Shown: positions 57,253 to 64,000 of the stretch, piece after piece
Layout: each line of letters starts with the position of its first letter
Numbering within the stretch: position 1 is the stretch's first letter
Assembly (NCBI GenBank): GCA_036262035.1
Contig: DATAJS010000015.1
Span: forward strand, 186,001-250,000
DNA: 64,000 bases
Origin: Burkholderiales bacterium
GTDB taxonomy: Bacteria > Pseudomonadota > Gammaproteobacteria > Burkholderiales > SG8-41
Direction: 5' to 3'
The notes under the pieces: model-generated
What the model was told of the DNA's origin: nothing
What the model saw: the letters and a program-made list of their open reading frames with translations, nothing else
Databases searched by the model: none
Program-made: the position numbers and the translations under genes

Positions 57253-59534
57253 CAGCAGACCCTGGGCACCACCGGCACCGCGACCGCGCGCGGATCGGCG
57301 TACGGGTTGGGCGAGGCGGTCATGCGCGACGGCGCGCCCGACGGATCGTCGGTGACGACGACGCCGAGCAGCTCCGGCAGCTGCCACGCGGCGATGTCGA
57401 GCTTCGCGGTCGCCACACCCGCCGGGTCGGGCACTTCGCGCCAGTCGTCGCCCGCGTTGGCGTCGCGGCGGAAGAGGCGCAGTCCCCGCACTTCGCGCAC
57501 GCCCGCGACGCGCGAGACGTCGACCACGAGCTCGCCCGCGGTCACGTCGCGCCCGAGCGGCCAGCCTTCGGCGTCGATGCCGCCCGGCGCGAGCGGCCAC
57601 AAGAGACGGATCAGCGCCTGCTTCACGTCGTCGAGCACCTGGTCGCGCGCGTGGCCGTCGCGGATCGCGACGCCGACCGAGATTGCGAGCGGCACGTACT
57701 CGCAGCCGATCACGTAGAGCTCGGTCGACAGCGGCGTGCGCGCCGAGAGGTGCGCGTGCAAGCGCTCGATGAACGGGCGATCGGGACGCGGATTCGGCGC
57801 GCGCGACAGCGGCGCCATCGGCAGCGCGAGCACGCTGACCACGCCCGGCACGTCGAAGCGGCGGTCGCGCGGCTTGAAGCGCGGCAGCACGTCGACGCGG
57901 CCGACGGTGATGCCGGGCGCTTCGAAGGCGAGGCTCTTGTAATCGTCGGCGGTGACCGCGCGATCGCGGTGCGCGAGATAGGACGGGATGCGCTTCTCGG
58001 CCGCCGCGAGGGTCTCGATGTCTTCGCCGCCTTCGGCGGGCAGCGGTTGCGACACCTTGATCGGGGCCACGGGCTTGCCGGTGATGTCGACCGCGGACAG
58101 CTCGGCGAGCGTTCCCGCGGGGACGTTACCGGCGCGCCCGCCGCCGAAGCGGCCCCTGGCGAGACGGATGCGCATCTCGCGCTCGGGCGCGCGTCCGCGC
58201 ACGCCGTCGCCGAAGCGGATGACGCCGCCGGCGGCGTCGAGCTCGTAGGCGCCCGCGTCGCGCGCGACCTGCGGATCGGGATGGATGGCCGCGAGGTCTT
58301 CGACGCGCGACCAGCGTTGATAGCCGCGTCCCGGCTCTTCGACTTCGATCTCGAGCGTGTCCGGATCGACCGAGCGCTCGGGAAGCTGGAACGCCTGGTC
58401 GGCTGCGCCGCTCGAGACGCCGAGCACGCGCCCGCCGAGCGTCACGCGCTGGTCGACCTCGACCGCGTTGACGCCGAGCCACGCGAGCTTCAGTTGATTC
58501 ACCTGCTGGCCCGGCGCGGGACGCAGGCGCAGCCACGCGACGAGGCGCGACGCTTTCTGCGCGTCGTCGAGCCGCGGCGGCACGTCGCCGACGCCCGCGG
58601 CGGGGTTGTCCTGCACGTCGTTCGACGGCGCCCAGATCAGCGATTCGTCCGGCAGCGGCAGGCGCAGCGTGCCGGGCCGCGCGAGACCGGCGGTGGTGTC
58701 GTTGCCGGCGAGCGGCTCGAGCGTGAGGTAATCGGTCGCGTTCGCGGTCCGGCCGCGCGTCGTGATCTCCCACACCACCGGCACGCGCGCGCGCGCTCCG
58801 ATCTCTTCGAAGAGCGCGGGCGTCTTCACCGCGGGCACGATGCCGACCGAGAGCAGCGACGCCGCGCCGCTGTCGCCGCCGCCGAGCGCTTTCAGCGCGG
58901 CCTCGTTGGCCGCGGGCTGGTCCTGTTCCTTGGGTGCGGCGGGTGCGAGCAGCGCGAGCCACAGCGCGCGGTCGGCGGTGCCGCCGAAGACGTCGACGCC
59001 GGCCGGCACCGCGCGTCCCCCGTCGAACACCGGGGTCGTCTCGTACGGACGCGCGGCGGTGCGGATGCGATGCACGCGCGTGAGGCCGTCGATGACGTCG
59101 GCGAGCTTCGCGCTCTCGCGGTCGTTGAGCGCGCGCTTCACGTACGCCTCGGCGGTGATCGGCAGCACCGTGGTCTCGGTCAGCGTCTCGAACAGCTGCG
59201 CGCCGGCGATGCGGCGGCCGGCCGCGAGCGTTGCGGCCGACAGCTCGGTGGGCTGCGCCCACGCGAGGCTCACGATCGTGCGCGCGGGCTGCGCGCTCTT
59301 CAGCGGCAGGCCGAGGAGCTTGAGAAAGACCAGGCGCTGGCGCTCCGGCACGAGGTTCGCCCGATACAGCAGGGCGTCGCCGAGCCACGCGAAGAGCTCG
59401 ATCAGCGTGCGGCCCGGATCGCCGAGCCGCGGGTGGGTCCACTCCGGCGTGTGCGCGGGGATCCGCCGCAGCATGTCCTCGACGAGATCGTCGAAGGTCC
59501 GGTCGGCAAGACTGGGGGGCTGGAAAGAGATCAC
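57252..59534 (-). CDS. eCIS baseplate wedge protein, gp47/J-like (Afp11-like)
   Basis: A 760-residue 'putative baseplate assembly protein' (TIGR02243-like). The N-terminus TFDDLVEDMLRRIPAHTPEW, then DPGRTLIELFAWLGDALLYR (about 12-63), is the family hallmark. VIRFGDGVRGRAP (about 438) and AVTADDYKSLAFEAPGITVG (about 530) correspond to the strands and helix of T4 gp6/P2 gpJ wedges. The C-terminal domain has VGVAIRDGHARDQVLDDVK. Wedge proteins form the ring that couples the spike complex to the contracting sheath. Neighbours gp25 and the Afp12-like gene are in standard eCIS order. Confidence 0.9.
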   Translation of the reverse strand: MISFQPPSLADRTFDDLVEDMLRRIPAHTPEWTHPRLGDPGRTLIELFAWLGDALLYRANLVPERQRLVFLKLLGLPLKSAQPARTIVSLAWAQPTELSAATLAAGRRIAGAQLFETLTETTVLPITAEAYVKRALNDRESAKLADVIDGLTRVHRIRTAARPYETTPVFDGGRAVPAGVDVFGGTADRALWLALLAPAAPKEQDQPAANEAALKALGGGDSGAASLLSVGIVPAVKTPALFEEIGARARVPVVWEITTRGRTANATDYLTLEPLAGNDTTAGLARPGTLRLPLPDESLIWAPSNDVQDNPAAGVGDVPPRLDDAQKASRLVAWLRLRPAPGQQVNQLKLAWLGVNAVEVDQRVTLGGRVLGVSSGAADQAFQLPERSVDPDTLEIEVEEPGRGYQRWSRVEDLAAIHPDPQVARDAGAYELDAAGGVIRFGDGVRGRAPEREMRIRLARGRFGGGRAGNVPAGTLAELSAVDITGKPVAPIKVSQPLPAEGGEDIETLAAAEKRIPSYLAHRDRAVTADDYKSLAFEAPGITVGRVDVLPRFKPRDRRFDVPGVVSVLALPMAPLSRAPNPRPDRPFIERLHAHLSARTPLSTELYVIGCEYVPLAISVGVAIRDGHARDQVLDDVKQALIRLLWPLAPGGIDAEGWPLGRDVTAGELVVDVSRVAGVREVRGLRLFRRDANAGDDWREVPDPAGVATAKLDIAAWQLPELLGVVVTDDPSGAPSRMTASPNPYADPRAVAVPVVPRVC

Positions 59535-59547
59535 TGTACTTCTCCGC

Positions 59548-59937
59548 TCAGTTTTCCAGCTGCATGGTCAGCGCGACGACGCCGGGCGCGCCGGTCCTCG
59601 CGAGGCGATACGCGATCTCGACGCGCACGTGGGTGGGCTCGCCCTCGACGTCCCACACTTCGACGCGGTCGAGGAGGATGCGCTTCTCCCAGCGCTCGAG
59701 CGCGGACTGCACGCGGTCGCGGATCTCGCGCCGCGTCGCGAGCGTGTTGGGCTCGTGCAGCAGGAGGTCGAGGCCGGCGCCGAAATCGGGGCGCATGAGC
59801 TGCTCGCGCGGACGCGTCGAGAGGATGACGCGGATCAGCTCGCGCACGCTCTGCTCGAGGTCGGGATACGACAGGCGGCCCTGCGCGTCGGGCAACGGCA
59901 GCAGCGGCCAGCCGATCAGCGGGACGGTCGCGCTCAT
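59548..59937 (-). CDS. gp25/GPW-type baseplate wedge protein (Afp9-like)
   Basis: A 129-residue protein of the T4 gp25 / P2 gpW family. The motif ELIRVILSTRPREQLMRPDF (about 33-52) holds the 'T--GER-M-P-FG' signature in the form RPREQLMRPDFGAG. The C-terminal half has VEIAYRLARTGAPGVVALTM. gp25 is the most conserved wedge component of contractile systems and primes sheath assembly. The ATG overlaps the stop of the preceding membrane-segment gene (ATGA, 59,934-59,937). Confidence 0.92.
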   Translation of the reverse strand: MSATVPLIGWPLLPLPDAQGRLSYPDLEQSVRELIRVILSTRPREQLMRPDFGAGLDLLLHEPNTLATRREIRDRVQSALERWEKRILLDRVEVWDVEGEPTHVRVEIAYRLARTGAPGVVALTMQLEN

Positions 59938-61538
59938 GGATTGTCACCTCCGCCGATCTTCGGGAACGGGATGCAGATCTTGATGAAGAGCAGCCAGCGG
60001 AAAATCAGATCGAACAGCATGAGGAAGATCATCAGCACGATGAAGGCGCAGATGGTGATGATCGGGATCGAGAAGCCGCAGATCCATTGCAGCGCAGGCG
60101 ACGCCGACGGTTCCTGGCCTTCGCCGCCCGCGAGCTTCTTCGCGTCCTGCGAGAAGAGGTTGTTGAGCGACGCCGGGACGACGAACGCGACGTTGGGCTT
60201 GAGACTCTTGAGCAGGGCGCGGTCGGACGGATCGGGCAGCGGCACCTGGACCGCGGGCGCGCCCGCGCCTTCGTACCACGGCGCGATGGTGAAAGGCCGG
60301 GTGTACGCGCTCCACTCGGTGCGCTCGGGACAGCCGCATTCGGGCTTGATGCGCACGAAGGCGCGCAGCACGTAGCGCGCGCCCGCGCGGTCGAAGCGGC
60401 CCGAGCTCGCCTGCACCGACTTGTAGCGCTCGTTCATCGCGGCCGAGAGTTTTTGTGCGAGCTGCCCGACGTCGCGCGAGCCGCGCGACGGCCACGACCG
60501 CGGCATCTCGGGCGCGGTTGCCTTCCCGTCTCGCTCCAGCAGCGGCGCCACGCACGCCTTGAGGAACGTGCCGGCTTTGACGGGGCTGCGCCGGCGCCCG
60601 CCTCGGTCGACGAGCGGCAGCTCGATGCGCTGCAGCTCGTTGAAGAGCGCGGTGGACGCGGGCGACGTGCCGAACGCGTCGAACTCGATCGCGAGCTGTT
60701 GCAGCATGCGCACCAGCATGGTGAGGCTGGCGACGTGTCCCGATGCCCCGGCGGGGATGTCGGCGGTGGTGCGCATCGCCGGCGACACCGTCTCGCCCGC
60801 CTGGTCGAAGGTCATCGCATCGCCGTTCAGCATGCCGACGAGGTGATCGCGAAAGGCTTTGGTGTCCGGTCCGAAGTTGCGCGGGCCTTCGGAAGGCGCT
60901 TCGGCGCGCTCGTTGCTCGACGTGGGCACGATCCCGTAATAGAGCGTGCGTCCCGCGGCCTCGCAGACGTCGGGCGGCGCGACGAACAGCGGAATGACGT
61001 GCTCTTCGGACAGCGCGCCGCGCTGCTGCGACGCGTGCGCGACGAGCTCGCGGGCGAGCGAAACCGGGCCGATCGCTTTCAGCGCGAGCCGGCGCGCGGG
61101 CGCCGGATCGTGACGCGCGTCGGCTTCGGCGGCGGCATCGATCGTTTCCCAGCCCATGAGCTTGCCGCCCGCGCGCATCCAGCCTTCGTAGCCGCCGCGC
61201 TCGCCGACGCGGCGCAGCACCATGCCCGCCGATTCGATGCGCTTCGGATCGACGCGCGGCTCGCCCGGCGTGTCGCAGTACGCTTCGACGATCGCGAGAT
61301 GGAACTGGCGCTGCACCGGCTGGAACAGCTTCAGCGTGCCGCGCTCGGACGCCGACGCGATGTCTTTGGCGAGCGCGGCGCGCGCGCTCTGCGTGCGCAG
61401 GCTCTCCAGCGTCGCTTCGATGAAATCCTCGTCGCCGCGCTGGAGGATCGCGGGCGCGCCGGACTGGCCCGGCACGACGCGCACGCCGCCTTGCAGCTCG
61501 CGGGGCGCACGCAACAGCACTGGATGCGGTTTCACCAT
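59934..61538 (-). CDS. eCIS protein with C-terminal transmembrane segments (534 residues)
   Basis: It starts at 61,538 (ATGGTGA, seven bases overlapping the spike gene stop). The bulk of the protein is soluble: PVQRQFHLAIVEAYCDTPGE (about 73-92), PLFVAPPDVCEAAGRTLYYG, MRTTADIPAG, and CGCPERTEWSAYTRPFTIAP. The last 50 residues are different, with PIITICAFIVLMIFLMLFDL (about 492-511) and then RWLLFIKICIPFPKIGG, giving one or two membrane helices close to the C-terminus. Most Afp/PVC structural proteins have no membrane segment. A tail-anchored component between spike and wedge genes could tether the particle to a membrane or act at insertion. Family name not recognised; part of the eCIS by context. 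Confidence 0.7.
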   Translation of the reverse strand: MVKPHPVLLRAPRELQGGVRVVPGQSGAPAILQRGDEDFIEATLESLRTQSARAALAKDIASASERGTLKLFQPVQRQFHLAIVEAYCDTPGEPRVDPKRIESAGMVLRRVGERGGYEGWMRAGGKLMGWETIDAAAEADARHDPAPARRLALKAIGPVSLARELVAHASQQRGALSEEHVIPLFVAPPDVCEAAGRTLYYGIVPTSSNERAEAPSEGPRNFGPDTKAFRDHLVGMLNGDAMTFDQAGETVSPAMRTTADIPAGASGHVASLTMLVRMLQQLAIEFDAFGTSPASTALFNELQRIELPLVDRGGRRRSPVKAGTFLKACVAPLLERDGKATAPEMPRSWPSRGSRDVGQLAQKLSAAMNERYKSVQASSGRFDRAGARYVLRAFVRIKPECGCPERTEWSAYTRPFTIAPWYEGAGAPAVQVPLPDPSDRALLKSLKPNVAFVVPASLNNLFSQDAKKLAGGEGQEPSASPALQWICGFSIPIITICAFIVLMIFLMLFDLIFRWLLFIKICIPFPKIGGGDNP

Positions 61539-62215
61539 ACGTTCCCCGCGCCCGGCGTGTAGCTCGACGACACCACCGCGTTGGTGAGCAGCGTCTCGCA
61601 CTTCACCACGCCCGAGAATTTGGCCATGCCGGCGTCGACGTTCACCATGCCGGCGCTCATCGAGATCTGCGAGGCGTTCACCGTCACTTTCGCGCTCGCG
61701 GTGATGGTGATGCCGCTCGGCTCGAGCTTGATCGAGTTGCCGTTGGAATCCTCGATCGTCACCGAGCCCGGGCCGTCCTTGAGCGTGAGCTTCTGTCCGC
61801 CCGGCGTCTCGAGCTGCAGCGTCTCCTGGCCCTGGGTGTCGTCGAGCGTGATCTGGATCGCGTTCTTCGACTTGATGATCTTCTTGACGTTGCCCGAGCC
61901 GATCGAGTCGGGCGCCTGGTTGGCGCCGCTCCACAGGCCGCCGAGCACGAGCGGATACGACGGATCGCCGTTGACGAAGATCACCAGCACTTCGTCGCCG
62001 ACGTCGGGCATGAAGAACGTGCCGCGGTCGTCGCCCGCGAACGGCGCGACCACGCGCGCCCACAGCGGCATGTCCTGCCCGTCGGCGCCGTCGTACGCGT
62101 ACAGGCGCACCTGCACGCGGTTCATGCTGCTCGGGTCGGAGAGCGAGACCACTTTTGCGAGATGTCCCGCGGCGAGCCAGCCGGGCATGCGTTCGAAGAT
62201 CGCGGCGCGGTCCAT
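61532..62215 (-). CDS. Baseplate assembly protein V / gp5-like spike (VgrG C-terminal half equivalent)
   Basis: A 227-residue protein. The OB-fold region MNRVQVRLYAYDGADGQDMP, LWARVVAPFAGDDRGTFFMP and VGDEVLVIFVNGDPSYPLVL (about 31-95) is the gpV/gp5 signature. It is followed by KNAIQITLDD, GQKLTLKDGPGSVTIEDSNG and alternating strand repeats to the end, which form the triple-stranded beta-helix needle. Together with the gpD-like product it equals Afp8/VgrG, here encoded by two genes. It starts one base inside the gpD stop (TGATG at 62,213-62,217). Confidence 0.9.
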   Translation of the reverse strand: MDRAAIFERMPGWLAAGHLAKVVSLSDPSSMNRVQVRLYAYDGADGQDMPLWARVVAPFAGDDRGTFFMPDVGDEVLVIFVNGDPSYPLVLGGLWSGANQAPDSIGSGNVKKIIKSKNAIQITLDDTQGQETLQLETPGGQKLTLKDGPGSVTIEDSNGNSIKLEPSGITITASAKVTVNASQISMSAGMVNVDAGMAKFSGVVKCETLLTNAVVSSSYTPGAGNVW

Positions 62216-63303
62216 CAGTCGTTCCCCAGGTACGCGCACTCGGCGCCGAACTCGGTGCGATAGCCTTCGGCGAGATCGAAGCGATGGCAGGTGCGCGTCA
62301 CGTAATAAGTGTTCTCGAAGCGCTTCTGCACGCCGGTGATGCGGCAGTGCGCGCCGACGCGCAGTTGCGCGTTGCCTTCGGCGACGCCTTCGAGCCTCAC
62401 GAACCTGCGCCCGCGCAGGTCGAACGCCGCTTCGGCGACCGCGCGCGCTTCGTCGTCGGTGCCGACCGCGAGGTGCCCGATGTGCTCGCTGCGCTCGGCC
62501 AGCGCGTCCTTGAGCAGCGAGGCGCCGGTGCGGCCCGCGCCGGGGCCGCCATGCGTGAGCGACGAAGCGCTGCCCGACACCGCGCGGCCGTCGCTTGCGT
62601 TCCATCCGCCCGCGGTGACCTTGGTGACCTGGTCGGCGAGGTCGCACGTGATGCGCGCGCTCGCGAGCTGTCCGTAGAGCTCCAGCTCGAGCGAGCCGCG
62701 CCGCACGTCGCCGCGGCCCGAGACGTGCAACTCGGCTTCGACGACCTGCACGTCGCCGTCGAAGCGGCCGACGAGCCGGCGCAGGAACGACAGGTCGCTT
62801 TCGTTGAGCTGCGCCCACGTCGCGGTCGGCGAGGAGAGGCCGTCGATCACCGGCGTGAGCCCGAGATCGGAGGCGATCGCGCGGGCTACATCTGCGGGGG
62901 ATCTGTCGGTGTGCACGCGGCTCTTGCGCGCGAGCCGCCCGCGCTGGAGCCTGTCTTCGGCGAGCACGACGATCTGCGGCGCCGCGCCGGTGTAGTACCG
63001 GCCCTCGAGCGCGCTGATGACGCCTTTGAAGATCTCGCGCGGCTCGGTCTCGTCGCCGGAATAGACGCCGATCTCGGCGCCGAGCTTCAATTTGCCGCCT
63101 TCGCCGAAGGCGTATTCCGCGCCGCCCGACGCGATGCTGGCCCAGTCGGAAAACCTGAGCTCGAGCGAGGAGAGCCCGCCTTCTTCCTCGTGCATCGTCA
63201 TCTCGAGCAGCAGCTCCTTGACGCGATCGTCCTCGGCGCCGTTGACCCGTAACGTGGGTCTCGCGCTGTAGACGGCGGCGGCGCTGACTGAGCTTTCGGC
63301 CAT
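62215..63303 (-). CDS. Phage late control gene D-like hub protein (VgrG N-terminal half equivalent)
   Basis: A 362-residue protein. The region EEGGLSSLELRFSDWASIAS (about 39-58), DETEPREIFKGVISALEGRY, and RSPADVARAIASDLGL, ATWAQLNESDLSFLRRLVGR (about 159-178) matches the gpD/gp27 hub, notably 'Q-NESD--FL-RL'. GDVRRGSLELELYG and the final RTCHRFDLAEGYRTEF continue the hub barrels. It forms the trimeric adaptor between tail tube and spike. The DUF5908 gene lies 12 bases upstream and the gpV gene overlaps its stop. Confidence 0.9.
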   Translation of the reverse strand: MAESSVSAAAVYSARPTLRVNGAEDDRVKELLLEMTMHEEEGGLSSLELRFSDWASIASGGAEYAFGEGGKLKLGAEIGVYSGDETEPREIFKGVISALEGRYYTGAAPQIVVLAEDRLQRGRLARKSRVHTDRSPADVARAIASDLGLTPVIDGLSSPTATWAQLNESDLSFLRRLVGRFDGDVQVVEAELHVSGRGDVRRGSLELELYGQLASARITCDLADQVTKVTAGGWNASDGRAVSGSASSLTHGGPGAGRTGASLLKDALAERSEHIGHLAVGTDDEARAVAEAAFDLRGRRFVRLEGVAEGNAQLRVGAHCRITGVQKRFENTYYVTRTCHRFDLAEGYRTEFGAECAYLGND

Positions 63304-63315
63304 CGACGGATCCCG

Positions 63316-63489
63316 TTAGTCGGCCTGGATGCGCGCTTTGCGCTCTTCGGCGATCGCGAGCTCGCGCATCACTTTGCGCAAGCCCTCCGAGGACTCGCCG
63401 CCGGTGTCCTGCGGTTCCTGCGCGCGCTGCGATCCGCTGCCGCGCTCGCCGCTGATCTCTGTCTCGACCGTCTCGAAAACGATGGGCAT
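63316..63489 (-). CDS. DUF5908-like small eCIS protein
   Basis: A 57-residue protein starting MPIVFETVETEISGERGSGS and ending with a basic helix (RKVMRELAIAEERKARIQAD). Proteins of 55-60 residues beginning MPI-I-E----, with a charged C-terminal helix, occupy exactly this place in eCIS loci, between the Afp7-like and gpD-like genes (DUF5908). The gene lies 12 bases from both neighbours. Role unknown, possibly a small chaperone or plug at the hub. Confidence 0.72.
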   Translation of the reverse strand: MPIVFETVETEISGERGSGSQRAQEPQDTGGESSEGLRKVMRELAIAEERKARIQAD

Positions 63490-63501
63490 CGCTTATCCTC
63501 G

Positions 63502-64000
63502 TCAGGAGAACGAAAGCTTCGCGGCGAGATCGGCATCGGCGCCGACGTCGGCGGAGAGGCTCGCGCCCGCCGGCGGCGACAATGCGCGGCCGCCGGGACC
63601 GAACTGCACCCCGGGGCCGATCGAGACCGCGCTGCGCGCTTCGACGAGCGGCCGCGGGTCGGGCACCGAGATCGTTCTGGCCTCCACGCGCAAGCCGCCG
63701 AACGCGCCGCCGGCCGCCGCGCCGATACCGATGCCGCCGCCGATGCCGATACCGCCGCCGACCCCGATACCACCGCCGATCGAAAGACCCGCGCCGCCGC
63801 CCGCGGAGAACGCCGCGGCGGGCGCGAGCGTCACGCTGCCGCCGACCGAGAGACCGGCTTCGGCGCTCACGCCGAACGAAGCGCCGGCGGAGATCGACGC
63901 GCCCGCTTCGATCGAAAGCCCGGCCGCGCCGCCGAAGCGCAGGCTGTCTTCCCCGTTGAGCGCGGCGATCGCGCGCGCCGCGCCGGGGGCGCCGAGATCG
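63502..64000 (-). CDS. C-terminal part of a Gly/Ala-rich eCIS protein (Afp7/CIS-tube position), 5' end beyond the window
   Basis: The frame is open to the right edge (165 codons visible), so this is the 3' part of a longer gene. It first reads PGAARAIAALNGEDSLRF, similar to the segment joining the gp53-like domain to LysM in Afp7-type proteins, then turns into low-complexity Gly/Ala/Ser strands (GGGIGVGGGIGIGGGIGIGA). It ends with ARTISVPDPRPLVEARSAVS and an acidic-Ala tail. Its place before DUF5908 and gpD is where the CIS-tube/LysM protein sits in other eCIS. Family assignment depends on sequence outside the window. Confidence 0.5.
   Translation of the reverse strand, partial: DLGAPGAARAIAALNGEDSLRFGGAAGLSIEAGASISAGASFGVSAEAGLSVGGSVTLAPAAAFSAGGGAGLSIGGGIGVGGGIGIGGGIGIGAAAGGAFGGLRVEARTISVPDPRPLVEARSAVSIGPGVQFGPGGRALSPPAGASLSADVGADADLAAKLSFS

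Noticed and set aside
1-64000. tRNA, rRNA or integrase/transposase genes marking an island
   Set aside because: None recognised by eye; no attachment-site duplication found at the eCIS boundary near 35,210.

Overview
The window is high-GC DNA with dense Bacteria-type gene packing and many 1-4 base start/stop overlaps. The lineage that fits best is a betaproteobacterium of the Burkholderiales type. Five genes encode Bug-family (TctC-like) periplasmic solute receptors, the catabolic repertoire is large, and the intergenic gaps carry short palindromic dispersed repeats of kinds common in Proteobacteria. This placement is inference; no rRNA, tRNA or housekeeping marker is present.

Left part (1-35,200): mainly catabolism of small organic or nitrogenous molecules. 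It contains an Asp/Glu-racemase-like protein without the usual cysteines, a TauD remnant, an exported molybdo-hydroxylase (Mo subunit with a Tat signal, 2Fe-2S subunit, triheme cytochrome c), GlgX, and a transporter-acyltransferase fusion. A GntR-headed operon (13,530-23,534, probably on to 26,190) encodes an amidohydrolase, a cytoplasmic xanthine-dehydrogenase-type enzyme (large, FAD and 2Fe-2S subunits plus CoxG), DUF1116, two MmgE/PrpD proteins, methylaspartate ammonia-lyase and a Bug receptor. Next come a deaminase-like amidohydrolase and an N-carbamoyl-D-amino-acid amidohydrolase, a Rieske oxygenase with a D-2-hydroxyacid dehydrogenase, a frameshifted DUF1989 gene and a carboxymuconolactone-decarboxylase-like protein. 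The recurring chemistry is hydroxylation of a ring, opening of cyclic amides, and handling of carbamoyl or ureido groups.

Right part (35,239-64,000, all minus strand, transcribed from the right edge leftward): most of an extracellular contractile injection system (eCIS, the Afp/PVC relatives of phage tails). In transcription order it carries the C-terminus of a Gly/Ala-rich protein, DUF5908, a gpD-like hub, a gpV-like spike, a protein with a C-terminal membrane segment, gp25, a gp47/J-type baseplate protein and an Afp12-like tail protein. These are followed by two small Ig/PKD-like proteins, three related large accessory proteins, a tape-measure-type protein and an AAA+ ATPase. The cargo end then holds a 1763-residue DUF4157 protein with a C-terminal HNH-type nuclease, a candidate immunity protein (DUF2185/Imm33-like), a two-TM protein, a second DUF4157 protein fused to an OmpA-like domain and a small HEAT-like protein. 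Sheath, inner-tube and terminator genes are not in the window and would be expected beyond the right edge.

The most interesting unit is the translationally coupled chain 43,579-37,381: DUF4157-HNH effector, candidate immunity protein, two-TM protein, then DUF4157-OmpA. It suggests an eCIS with an antibacterial or self-toxic nuclease cargo that needs immunity.

Several genes (racemase-like, xanthine-dehydrogenase large subunit, DUF1989 remnant, one Bug gene) have their stop codons or C-termini inside dispersed repeats.
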